Shown here piece after piece: positions 28,005-39,490 of a stretch of DNA of 64,000 nucleotides. The notes beneath the pieces are model-generated. The model had not been told where the DNA came from. It was given only the letters and a program-made list of their open reading frames with translations, and searched no databases. A program made the position numbers and the translations under genes. Within the stretch, counting starts at the first letter, position 1, and every line of letters starts with the position of its first letter. The stretch is from the NCBI GenBank assembly GCA_001938485.1, contig MQRK01214821.1, positions 34,699-98,698 on the forward strand. The letters are read 5' to 3'. The stretch comes from Girardia tigrina (taxonomy: Eukaryota; Platyhelminthes; Tricladida; Dugesiidae).

Positions 28005-28319
28005 ACTTATTTTACAATAAATTTCTATTTTTTACTTTTATGATTAAATATTAATTAAAAATGTTTTTTTAACTTTAATTCAAAAATTTAAGAGACATCA
28101 GAAATCCTCACATTACTAATACACGGTAACAAAATATTAAACTGGAAAGATTTTGAAATTCTAACCTGGATTAAATTCCACTAAAACCTATAAATTATTA
28201 CCATTACTGTCGATCAAACGAGGTAAATCTAATACCTGTGTCACTGAAATTCATTGATAAAAGATAAAAATTGCAATTTGACGAACCGCAATTATATAAT
28301 TTCATAATTCAGAAAAAAT

Positions 28320-29040
28320 ATTTTGTTATTTACTTTTTTAGGATATTTAACACTATTTCGTCATCCCGGTCATCGAACTCCGTTAATGGTAGTTTCTTAT
28401 TCGTATAAGCCGGTTGTTCTCTAAATCTATGATTATTTTAGGGTTTAGAAAAATACAAAGGCACATTTTATAATAAAATTTTTATGTAAGAAAAATTTTA
28501 AATAATTCTTTAAGTAAACTTATTAATTTCAGGCAAAATAATATTTAGTTTAACAAAATTTGGAATTGAAAATTAAAAATATTTTAGTATTTGTTTTATT
28601 TGATCAATTTTCAAGGTTGATGAAAACTACTCTATAAACAGCAGCAAATTTAGTTTTAGTTTGTCCAAAGATTTCTCTTAACGACATTAAAAAGAAAGAA
28701 GTCACAAGTAAAATAAATATTAGTTTGTCCTTCATATATTTTTTAAATTGTATAAAATCATAAGTATCCTATATGGAAGAATAAGGGTTTTAAGTACTTA
28801 AAAAATCTTCGTTCGTTTAGGAGATTCACAGTTTTTACCGAAATCTGTTAAATGGCACGAAATATTGATTTGTGTTTGTGTTCTGTCATCAAAGAATTGT
28901 ATTATTATTATTGTTCTGTGTGTTAATTTCTGATATTGAAAATAAAGTTTCATAAAAGAATTTGTGTTTATTATTTATATATTTATGTTGGAAGTCCTTA
29001 CTGATTAATTGGAGTCAGATTAACTATTAAAGATTAAAGG
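28320..29040 (+). mobile_element. LTR-like sequence, copy 1 (truncated)
   Basis: It shares with 41780-42561 and 62050-62716 a TATA-like box (ctctataaacagcagc), a poly(A) signal (gaaaataaagttt) and the tract atatttatgttggaag. It lacks the final cccaaca end seen in the other two. Its 5' limit is unclear. It is probably a solo or broken LTR. Confidence 0.6.
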
Positions 29041-29173
29041 TTTTGTTATAAATTGTGATTAATAATTAATTCATTTGTTTTAGTTGGTTGTTTACAGAAA
29101 CAGAGTTTGATTTAAATAACTACTTGTGCAGTATAGTTATTTTCTTCTAATTTAGACGACAAGCTATCGCGGC

Positions 29174-31915
29174 ATGTGCAGTATCAAATTTACTGACGCA
29201 GTCCGCACATTTGATGGAATTGGGGATTTCGGCACGTGGTGTCGGAAATTTGAAACATCAGCCTCAATCTGTGGAGTCGACAAATTAGGAGCGATCCCGC
29301 TTCTTTTGGAGGGCCGCGCGTTCGAGTTATATGCACGGCTACCATTACAAGATCAAGAAAACTACGATGCGATCAAGGCGGCATTATCAGTGGCATTTGG
29401 ACCAGACCTAAGAGCTGCTTATGAAGAATTCAGAAATCGAAAGCTTCGACAAGGCGAATCAATTGACGAGTTTGTGGCGGCGCTTCGGAGGCTCGCGGCA
29501 TTCATATGCCAAGGGGCAGATCCTCAAGAACATTTTATTAAACAAGCTTTGTTAGCAGGGCTCCCGATGGATACAGCCCGCCATATCGCATCGGAGGCGG
29601 CTAAATCTCAAGCCACGATGCAGGAATTAATTCCAGTGGCCTGCTCTCTGCTCAGTGTCAATCAAACTGAGTTATCAGCAGGTGAAAGTACATTTTTAAC
29701 CGGAAGGAATGGATCGTCAGACCAGTCAGCAGCAGCAGCGATCAATGGAACAAACACATCGGATTAAATCAATGCTTCAGATGTGGCAAAACGAGTCACA
29801 TGAGACGGGAATGCCGTATGAAACCGTCGTCACAAAGCGCCGCAAATAGTCGGGACAATGGTAGTTTTGTATGTGGTAGCTATGAGCACCAGTGCGCAAC
29901 TTTCCCTCAACGGTACCGATATTCGGGAAATGAGTAGCTGCCTCCCATTATTGCGCAGGTGGGGGGGGCTGCTAGGAGTAGAGCGCAACTACCAATAATT
30001 GATATAAGAGTCGATGGAGAGGAGGTGAAAGCGCTGGTGGACACAGGTTGCTCAACAACTATGATTGAACAACGATTAATAAATTCAGTCAACGTGAGTA
30101 TAATTTCAGAGAAAATCCAAACAGTGGGTGGGCCGAGAGAAATACGAAAGGGAGCATGGGCAAACATCGAAGTACGGGGACAGCAATTACAGTGTTGGAC
30201 GCTTCTGACAACGGACCTCAGCGGGATTGGGGTTGGGGTCCTGCTTGGAATGGACGTCATAGCGATGTTGGGCGGTGTAACCGTCAATGGCAACGAGACG
30301 CAGCTGGCGTTCGGAATAGAACAAGACGGGTGCGCCGAAATATTAGCCACAGTTAAGAGGAGCGAAGCGTCTACAGGGGCAATGATGGATCCGGCAGGGT
30401 CATTGGCACCACCAGCAGTCATCACAGACCAGGATTTCACAGCAAAATTCAATGGGCAATGTTGATCTGTGTCGTGGCACTGGAAAGGGGGGCAGGCACC
30501 TCCAGTGCATAACAGTGTCGCGAGCTATTCATCAGCCTGGTGCCATGAAGAAGAAATCGACGCCGAACTAAATGATTGGAAGAAAAACGGCTGGTTAGTC
30601 GAATGTGAGAGTTTCCGACAACTAACACTACCACTAATGCCGGTGATGCAAGTATCAAAAGATAAGATCAGGCTGGTACTCGACTACCGGGAGTTAAATG
30701 AAACAATCTCCAGCCACACTGCGGGAAGTTTGGTTTGTGCAGAAAAACTTCGAAATTGTCGACGGATGGGAAGAAATCTGCAAATCGTAGATTTGAGACG
30801 AGCTTATCTACAGATAAAAGTGGACCAATCGCTGTGGCAGTATCAGGTAGTAAAACATCAAGGGCGGTCGTTTTATCTAACCCGTTTAGGTTTCGGACTT
30901 AGTATCGCCCCAAAAATAATGCGAAGGATATTGGAACACGTCTTGGCATCAGACGAAGCGGCGAAAGAAGGAACGGACGCGTATTACGACGATATCATAG
31001 TGGACACGAATAAAACAACGACCAATCAGCTGATGTCGGTACTCACTCGATTTGGTTTAGAGGCGAAACCACCAATGGCGATAAACGGAGGCAGAGTGTT
31101 AGGACTGGCTGTGAAAGAAACAGCAAACAAAAAGAAACAAAAGAAAGAAATGACAGCGAGACGGACCACTCCCACAACTGCCACATCAAATGACTCGTCG
31201 TAATCTTTTCGCGTGGACAGGGCAGCTGTTGGGTCACTACCCAGTGGGGGAATGGTTGCGTCCATCGTGCAGCTTCATAAAAAGAATTGCCAGTGGGGGA
31301 GATTGGGACACCGAAGTGGAACCTTAGGTAGCAGCACTAGCACGACAAATTGTAGAAAGAATTAAGTCGGAAGATCCAGTTCAAGGTACCTGGGAAGTAC
31401 CGCAAACTGATGAAAGGAGAGTGAGGTGCGACGCTAGCTTGATTGCAGTAGGGGTGGTCGTTGAGATCGGCACGGAAATTGTGGAGGACGCATGCTGGCG
31501 TCGACCGAAGAGTGACAGTAACCACATTAATCTTTCAGAGCTTGAGGCTGCGAATCAAACTCTCAAAGAAGCGTTGAAATGGGGCATCCGAAAGTTTGAT
31601 TTATTCACTGATTCAGCCACTGTACATAAGTGGCTCACTGCAGCTTTGTCCGGAGCAGAACCAGTTCGATCTCAGGCCCTCATTGAGTTATTAATCAAGC
31701 GTAGAATTAATCTTTTCAAGCAGGTAGTCCAGGAGGATGGCATCACAGTATCAATTAGACTCTTTCGATCAGAAGAAAATAAGGCGGACGGTTTGACTCG
31801 TGTACCCAGTAGTTGGTTAGCAGTAAAAAAGGAATTAATCGCAGCATCGGCAATCAAATTATCAGAGCAACAAGAGAGCGATGACGGCTTAAAGAAGTTT
31901 CACGAAATCCACTAA
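29174..31915 (+). mobile_element. Ty3/gypsy-like retrotransposon fossil
   Basis: Parts in order are a gag-like region (29174-29767), a zinc knuckle just after, an aspartic protease region with DTG near 30046, a reverse transcriptase region and an RNase H region ending at about 31915. The style of the RT/RNase H part matches Ty3/gypsy-type polyproteins common in invertebrates. GC content is much higher than the flanks, suggesting a fairly recent arrival. It is broken at several points (roughly four), with no recognisable integrase or flanking LTR pair. Confidence 0.85.
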
Positions 31916-32389
31916 AATTTTTTATTTTTTTTCTGACAGCGTCCGATCTTTTAACTGTCTTCTAGTGTGCAAGAAATTACTAAAATTAAAAGATTTCACT
32001 CAATAAGCTTATTTCATTGTCGTTAGCACTGTTATTTATATAAAAAATAAATGTTCTATAAAAATATAATAAAAGAAAATCTGAATTGCTGTCGCAACTG
32101 CATAATTTTCTTCACTGGTCTTCGCTTTTTTTTGTCACGCTTTGCTCATTTTCACCTGCAGATTGTGGAAACAAGTTATGCAAGTTTCGTTGAACAACTC
32201 TGATGCACGACAAGTTCCAACTTTTTCGGGGTGATTTTTATTCACGAACTCTACAACTTTCTCCCACATTCCCAAGATCCTCTTTATTACTGTTATTGCA
32301 TATTGAAGTGGATTACTGCTAATGATAATTCTTGTGAAACAATTTTAAACTTGCTGTTTTTCTTTCGATTTTACTATCTATCCGTTCAA
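31916..32389. other. AT-rich DNA behind the gypsy-like fossil
   Basis: No LTR, gene or repeat could be defined. Confidence 0.35.
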
Positions 32390-32571
32390 TCCACTGACAA
32401 TCACTAATATCAAAAGCGTATAAATCGTAAGGCATGTTGGAGAAGTGTGAGATTCCTCGTATCTCAAATCTTGATCTACTCCCAAAGTAAAATATTGCTC
32501 GCTCGGTGGCTCGTATCTCATAACACTCATATATTATGGCACTCATTTTTCGAGATACCACTGTAAATGTT
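32390..32571 (-). mobile_element. Tigger-like transposon terminus
   Basis: The complement reads CAGTGGTATCTCGAAAAATG, then AGTGCCATAATATATGAGTG, TTATGAGATACGAGCCACCG and again GATTTGAGATACGA. This iterated GAGATACGAG pattern resembles Tigger/pogo ends. It closes at CCACTG-TA at about 32571. The other end and a transposase were not found. Confidence 0.6.
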
Positions 32572-33001
32572 TGTAAACCACAAGAAAACCATTTTATGAT
32601 ATCTAAATTACGGGGAGCACATTAACTTGGAACATTTTACATCGTTTCCCCTACATCTATGGAAACTGCTCATTTTGTTCAAGGGAACAGCATCTTTAAA
32701 CAGACATCATTTTTACCTCTAATAATTTTCGTAGTTATAACTTTATGGAATAAATTTATAAATTAATCCTTATAATTTGTATAATTATTCTAAAACGTTG
32801 TGTACATATTAATTAGTACATCAAACTTGTATCTATTGCAAGGCCAACAAAAGTAAAGAAGCAGCAAGACATGTACCTCAACAACACGAAAGTGTTTAAG
32901 ATATTAAATAGAGACATTTAAATAAAAAAATATTACATTATTATTTAAATTCGATAAAAAATAATCAAATAAATTAATATAAATATTCTTAGATCTCATT
33001 A

Positions 33002-33123
33002 TATACTTGGTATTAATTTGTACTCCACAAATGTCTGTCTTAAAGTGCTGTAAAGTGGCAACTGTTGCGGGAATTAGCCGATTTGAAATTTAAAAATAAA
33101 CATATTAAAATTGTTGAATCAAT
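33002..33123. other. 122-bp presence/absence segment upstream of copy B gene
   Basis: In copy A the sequence runs directly from agatctca to tttatgag; here 122 bp intervene. The segment contains gcgggaattagccgatttga, matching the complement of the right end of the insertion at 28.0 kb. It ends about 170 bp before the start codon, so it may lie in the promoter or 5' UTR. Confidence 0.8.
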
Positions 33124-33290
33124 TTATGAGAACTTCCTGTTTGACAAATTAGAGATCGCATTGTACTCGACCCGACCACTCTACAATATTCTGACTCAAT
33201 TACATTGTAATCGCTGTGTATAATGGACATTTGTTTGCTAATTTTTGTAATTTAATAGCGTTGATCCAAATAATCTATCAAAATAGTTCA

Positions 33291-36200
33291 ATGAAACAAT
33301 TTTTAATCTTAGTTGCAATTGTTCTTGCACAATATCTACCGATCAAAGGGTTCAGGGTCTCCTTCGTCAGCTGGAACGTTAACGATAACAAAAAGTTCAC
33401 GGTCTACACACGGGAAATCGTGTCTCAATTACTAAAATTGGATCAGGTTAAGTAAAATAATATATTCAAATCATTTTCTTTATTAATATTCATTTTATCA
33501 AGAGAATTACCGGATGTTTATGCGATAACGTTCCAGGAGAATTGTATAAACTGTAAAGACAGCCACTTGGAACGCTTGTCGGCTCCGTTTATCGACACTT
33601 TGGAAAGCGTTAGTAAAACGAATTATAAATTATTATCGATTACAGCAACACGAGAATCCGATTATTGTGAGACCATGTATTGTCTATCATCGGGGAGTCT
33701 GCACGGGACCACGTTTATCATGGTTCTCCTGAAATCAAATTTACTGGCTTCAAATCTTTTCACCAAGACCGTGTCCGGTTGTTCCAATTCTTTATTGGCT
33801 AATAATGAAAAAGGAATCACGGTAATCGGATTTAACCTTGATTCAACAAACATTTGTCTCGGAGGTTAATATTATTTTAAAATATCGGATGGCCCGATAG
33901 GGATGATCTTTTTGAAAACTTACTATAAGAGAACTACTTAGAAAAATGTTATATACATTTCATTAAAATTAACTTATTTTGAAGATTACGAAATGTGATT
34001 TTCAAAATGCCTTCGATCATGTGTAATCAATTCTCGTAGACGATTCTCCCACCCTCTATAACCCTTTGTCTACTGCATTATGAACTACCGAAAATTTCTT
34101 CATAAATATTCAAAATTTTTCAACTACTTTCTATTCTCAAATATCTTTATAACTCATCAGCCTAGAACAACTACTGCCATCTATCATGAAGCAGTATAGT
34201 TGAAAGAGAGTTTCTAAAACGTACCATCAGAATATAAGTAACTTATTACAACGACTAAAAAAATAAAATTTACAACTAATTATGGCTTCTTTTAGCGACA
34301 AATAAATTATCATTTGACAAAATAAATAATTTTTAGCAACAAAATAGATAAAATTCAGCAACAAATTAAGTTTATTAAAGCGACAAGTTAGATGATGGCA
34401 GCATATGAGATCTCCAGTCGTCTGGACCATCTAATGAAAATCGTTTCTCGTCTGAAAATATTGTTTTTTTCCCAATTATGATTGGTGGATATCCATGATT
34501 CTATGCATTGGACGCGTTTCTGTTTCTGAATTTTTGTCAAATTAATTTGGGATGATATCCGTTTGTACTTGAAACCGCATTTTTGTGACTTTCTTTTTAC
34601 TGTTCTTTGTGATACTGTAATTTCACATGCATTCATTAATTAGGGAGTATTTATCTTTTCACCCTTCTCGTGAAAACCGGAAATCGCTCTTTTCATTCGT
34701 AGCATAACAGCGTTATAAATTTTTGACTTCGGCCCTGTCTCCATCTTCATGCATTTTACTTGATATTTGCACAAGTTTACTGCTGAACTTCGGGAAACAC
34801 CCAAACTTTTGGTTATTTCTAAGTAGCTTAAGCCAACAGATTTCCAGGTAACAGTCAATTTTCTTATTGCCATTTCCTGCATAATGTAAACTATATTATA
34901 CATAATATCAAAATAAATTAAAATTAAACTTAATGACTTACTTTATAAATTTTAAAATAAGGTGTATTAAAAAACTTGTCGTTTTTAAATTTTAAAATTT
35001 TACAAAAAATATTATATTATTTAAACAAATTAAATAAATTACAATTTGTTTATAAATTTAAAATACATTTATAAGTATGTATTAATTTATTTATATAAGT
35101 ATTTCGTATAAACGTTTTTATATGAAAAATGAAGTGTACTAATAAATTTGACGGTCAGTATAGGTTATTATTCCTTAATTTATTTTATTAGTTGCTGATT
35201 TATTTTTTTTGTTGTTGATTTATTTTTTTGTTGCATCTTTTAGGCTTTTTGTCTCAACTTTTATTTATTTTGTTGCCTCTTATTATCGATATCATTTAAG
35301 TGGTAACCAGACAATTCGACACAAGACAATTCGACACACGACAATTTGACACAAGACAATTCGACACAAGACAATTCGACACATTGATTTTTTTCATATT
35401 AAAATGATATTTTTATATATAAAATGTATAAAAATTAGTTCATATTAAATTGATATTTTTATTATACATATTTTTATATTAAATACATATTTTTCATATT
35501 AAATACATATTTTTTTCATAAAAAATGATTTTTTTCATATTAAATACAGGAAAACTCATTAGTCTAACTAAAAATATAGTTATTGAAAATGTCGTGTTTC
35601 AAAAAAGAGTAGTAATAATAATTGAAAAATAATTTGAATAATAATGATAAATGAAAATATTTCATTTTAGTTATTGGTCAAATTAAAAAAGTTTTAAATT
35701 AAAAAAACTAATTGAAATTTAAAAATGTCGAAATAAAATATTTGTCCCATTAAAAAAATGTGTCGAATTAAAAAATTTGTGTCGAATTGTCATGGAACCC
35801 CTTTAAGTAATGGTTGTTATATTATAAAGTTTTAAAGTGAATGGTACTTATAACTATCGACAGTATATAAAGGGGTAAACTGCCGTAAAAGTTGATATCG
35901 CAATTTCTTCTATCGACCTCGATATTACTTTTTTGGGGTCTGAAATAGTTCTTAATGTTTCTTTTATAAAACCTCAAAGAAAAAAAAGTAATAAAGGTTA
36001 AGTTCCGAATAATATGGAGGCCATTCTATTCCATCATCTGCTATTCTTTTTGCATCCAGTCTAATAATCTTTGTTTCAAAATACTCCGATTTGAAATCGA
36101 ATACATCGTGTGTTCTATTTGGTGTCACATCCCATTTTCTTAACACTTTCCATACTGTAGCGTCTCAGGCCTACCTATTTTCATAATAAAATTGAATAAT

Positions 36201-39200
36201 TTCTTCACGTGATTGCATGCTGATGAAAGACATCTTTTATTTTTAAATTTAAAAATAATGTTTGGATTAAAAATTACACGTAATAAGTATCGGAAGAATG
36301 TATTTTTTAATAATTTCCTCTCATCATCAATGAAAAAGACTTTCAAAAGCTCAGTATTGTTGGGCCACCTTGTATGTATATTTAATTGTGTAATAACCTT
36401 TAAATTAATCTACCAATTTTTTTAATTAAAATAAATTAAGTAATTATATTTTATAATATTTTATGATTAACAAAGAATTTTCGCATGATAATAAAAGAAT
36501 TAAAAATATTACAAGTCGAGAAAGAGTCGTAAAAAACTTCAACATTCCAGGCAACAAAATTCAATCCGTGAGATACCCCACGACTATCTCGATGGCAGTG
36601 GAGGAAGTGATAGGTACTGAAGAAACACATCTGACTTTTAGGATTGCAAATCTAACAGCAAGGGGAGAGTTTAGATGTCCCGTTCTGGGCTGTAAGAAGT
36701 CCTCGAATACAGCCAAATGTATGCAGAACCATTGGTGGTCGTTTCTTACAGGAAAGCCGAAGAGATCTCGGAGACCAAAACTATCCGACCCTGTAGGAAG
36801 CCTATCGGTAGTTGTTAGTGATTCTTTAGTCTGGGTGAACTATCTAAAGAGCCTATAGGCTCAATACCATTCGACAGCGATAGGAGGTTCACATAGTGAG
36901 ACTATGAGGAGTTAGTTAATTTTCTTTTCACTGACAAATTTTAAATATTTTGTAAAAAACTGTTTTTTAATTCTAAAATGTGTATTATTTTAGAATAAAT
37001 TTTAATTGACTTAGATATATTTTTAAGTTTTAGTTTTGAGAAGTTTAATCATAATTTGATTGTTAAGATAAATGTCGATGAATTGATTATTAAAAGAAAA
37101 TTGAGATTTTGTTTGAAATAAAAATTATTATTTTGTGTTAATGGAATTTTTTTGACAATAATGAATCATCACTCAAATATCCAAAATGATGTCAACGCAA
37201 CTAATAGAGACTATTTGTTTTTTTTCATTTTGGATGTTAATCAATAATGTCTAATATCTGGTTTGAAATTTTCACAATACAATCTCATAATTTGAATAAA
37301 ATTTTGTTTTGACGATAGAAAAACAAACTTTTCAAATGTTTGAGGTTCTAACCATGCCACTTTTGCAATTACCTATATGTGATATACCTGACTGTGAATG
37401 TTCACTAATCCATTTTTTGAGATTGCTGCTTGTTTTTCCAATATACGAGTAAAAATTTATTTTTACACAAGACTAACTTTCATTTTGCCTTCCAGTTTTA
37501 GTTTTTTTTTAATTTGACTCGATAGTAGAAGACATGCTGCTTCTAAAAACAGAATTCGTTCATCTAAATTTTATACTGTTTTTATACATTCTCTTCTTTC
37601 TTATTCATGTTTCACCTGGCTCTGAATCCTCGTGTGAAACATTTAGTCATTGTTTTGATATGGAAAATACTTTTGTCACAATTGAAACAATATCTTTTTT
37701 CGGTCGCCTGTGATATTGGAAAATATTCACTCGGTTTATTGGAAGATAATGATTGACTAAGTTTATTGAAAGATACTGAGGTTTATTTTCAGAGAAATAA
37801 GTTAAATATACATCCAAAGTTCTAATACTCAAAATCTGATGTGGTATAAGGAAAAAAAGTGCAAGTATTATACAAAATATTTTATAAATTATTTTATATG
37901 ACGATTGTTTGAAATAAAGCTAGAAAAATAAAAATCGGAAGAAAATAAGTTTTAATTATTTAATTTGAATTCTAATAATAACACTCAAAAGACAGTGAAA
38001 TTTGAACACAAAAACGGTCAATGAAATATATTTAACTTCAATACTTTTTTCCATGCTTTATATTAGATTATATCCATGGAATTTAGAAATCTATTTTTGT
38101 AGACCTTTTTCTCCATCAATTTTCTCCAATCTTTGCACACTTACTCATTTTCGATGACAATAAATGATTAAGCAAAAAATTTGATAGAAAATGTTAATTA
38201 AGTTAACTAAATTTCAATTTCATGTGAACGTGACAGTTGAACATTCGAATCATCTCAAAGGAAAGATTTTTTTCAATTTTTTAATATTTTTATTACTTTT
38301 TTGTTTAATTTATAGAAATTTTATAGTAATATTCATTTTTCCTTCTACAAAATATAACAATAAAATCTGTTGGCCAAGTAGAGTTCTGTCCCCATAAAGC
38401 AAGGATATTAATTTTTTTGGTTTACTAGTTTGTTTTTGAAATGTGTAAGTATCATTTTGAAGAAATAATTATGAGAAATCAATAATTAAAATATAGTCGC
38501 GTGTTTTTTATTTAGGAGTGGCAATAAAATTAATTTCAATTCGGGATAACATATACCCCATGGCCTTTGGAAGGTTAATGTTAAATTAATGTTAAATTAG
38601 CGTAGTTAAAAAAATTTAATTTTCTAAATTTATATTATTCATTAATTACGGGTTTGAGAACAGGTTTAACCTTTGACTCACCTTTTTGTATATTGTATAT
38701 TATTTTTTTTATTTGTTTATAAAGTAATTGTGTAAGTTTGATTGCCAGTTTAATTGGTAATATATTTTATTGAACAATTCTGTCTTTTAACAATCAATAT
38801 ATGCCTAAAACCAAGATTTTTGTCAGATATATTCTTTTCTGAATTATCGGTTATTAACTTCATTTATTTAATTATATAAGTGACCCATTTTACGAAGATC
38901 AAAGACCAATGAAACAGGTGATAGACGTAGTTCTTCTAATGAATGTTTCACTTTAATAATATTAAATAAATATTTCTTTAGGTTTACATTTGGATGTGGG
39001 GAAAGTGAAAAATCGTCAAACATGCTTTGATGATATTCTCGGTAAACTCAGTAATAAGTGCGACGTTACGTTTTTCGGTGGAGATTTTAACACTCGTCCA
39101 AAGGACAAATCTGAATCAGTACCTAGTTACTTTGATGGTGGTCGAAACGAAACGTTTTTGAATGAGTTGAGACGTACTGATGAGTTATCCGGTTCCGAAC

Positions 39201-39490
39201 CTTTCAGTGGTGGCGTGAACCTTCTGAATTATATTGCACAAAAGAAAGGCAAACAATTTATCGAACCATTTAATGAATTCCCTAAATTCAAACCGACATA
39301 TTCGATTAAAGCATCTCTGGAATGTGAAGATGTTCCCGTTTGTTATGTACCTACACGATATCCATCTTGGACTGATCGTATTATTTATCATCCGTCATCG
39401 AGGGTCAAATGTTTGGAATATTCAATTATCCCAAATCTCGGGTACCTAAGTGATCATATACCTGTGTTTGCAAATTGTCAAGTTTTATAA
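33291..39490 (+). CDS. Secreted inositol polyphosphate 5-phosphatase-like, copy B
   Basis: Exons 33291-33451, 33503-33864 and 38982-39490 encode the same 343 aa as copy A, residue for residue, with the same signal peptide and the same catalytic set (N29/N31, E66, H177, D209, N211, D306, D332, H333). Splice sites are identical. Intron 2 is 5117 nt instead of 2423 and contains Tc1, a TTAA-flanked element, Penelope and other fragments. The protein is not visibly damaged, so both genes may be expressed. Identical coding sequence with different introns suggests a recent duplication or gene conversion. Confidence 0.9.
34385..34905 (-). pseudogene. Tc1-like transposase, N-terminal two thirds
   Basis: On the minus strand, YLEITKSLGVSRSSAVNLCK is the first HTH. 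TVSQRTVKRKSQKCGFKYK, then WEKNNIF in one frame and SLDGPDDWRSHM in the next, match the region up to the first catalytic residue of Tc1 (SDE.RFSLDGPD.W). One stop and one frame change are visible. The copy stops exactly where copies A and B of the intron part company, so it was inserted there and lost the rest. Confidence 0.75.
35300..35802. mobile_element. 503-bp TIR element flanked by TTAA, with 15-bp tandem repeats
   Basis: The left end GTGGTAACCAGACAATTCG and the complement of the right end AGGGGTTCCATGACAATTCG are related inverted termini. Both are bordered by TTAA (35296-35299, 35803-35806). Just inside the left end about five units of GACAATTCGACACAA run to 35391, and related units recur inverted at the right end. 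It is non-coding. TTAA targets are used by piggyBac and Kolobok elements; the family here is not established. Confidence 0.65.
35964..36146 (-). pseudogene. Transposase C-terminal scrap (IS630-Tc1-mariner-like)
   Basis: YFETKIIRLDAKRIADDGIE followed by WPPYYSELNLYYFFF resembles the RVISR...WPPRSPDLTPLDFFLW block of transposases like the one at 49.2 kb. Only this block is clear. Confidence 0.5.
36463..36858 (+). other. Open frame with a C2H2-like finger, possibly LINE-derived
   Basis: 131 codons, including CPVLGCKKSSNTAKCMQNHWW. After it, ctgggtgaactatctaaag and cctataggctcaata resemble the palindromic 3'-end region of the LINE family. It is likely an old LINE piece inside phosphatase intron 2; it is not recognised as a host gene. 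Confidence 0.4.
37190..37560 (-). mobile_element. Penelope-like GIY-YIG fragment
   Basis: On the minus strand near 37440, SYIGKTSSNLKKWISEHSQS has the YIG.T...LK.WI.EH pattern of Penelope endonucleases. It is broken, short, and of a different subfamily from the copies at 25.5 and 40.4 kb. Confidence 0.65.
38074..38440. repeat. Interspersed repeat, fuller copy
   Basis: Starts ccatggaatttagaaa, as does the copy at 51169, and runs through gacaataaatgatta to tttactagtt. Right of about 38360 it is almost identical to copy A of the phosphatase block; left of that it diverges. Confidence 0.75.

Larger units (their letters stand above)
25485..29040 (+). repeat. Penelope/LTR repeat block, copy A
   Basis: Homologous to 40427-42505, from the Penelope endonuclease tail to the LTR-like end. 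Scattered differences suggest roughly 95% identity by eye, so it is more diverged than the phosphatase block. Copy A carries an extra 1.47-kb insertion (26533-28004). Confidence 0.88.

Noticed and set aside
35300-35400. CRISPR-like array of short repeats
   Set aside because: The 15-bp units are adjacent without unique spacers and lie at the end of a TIR element in eukaryotic DNA.
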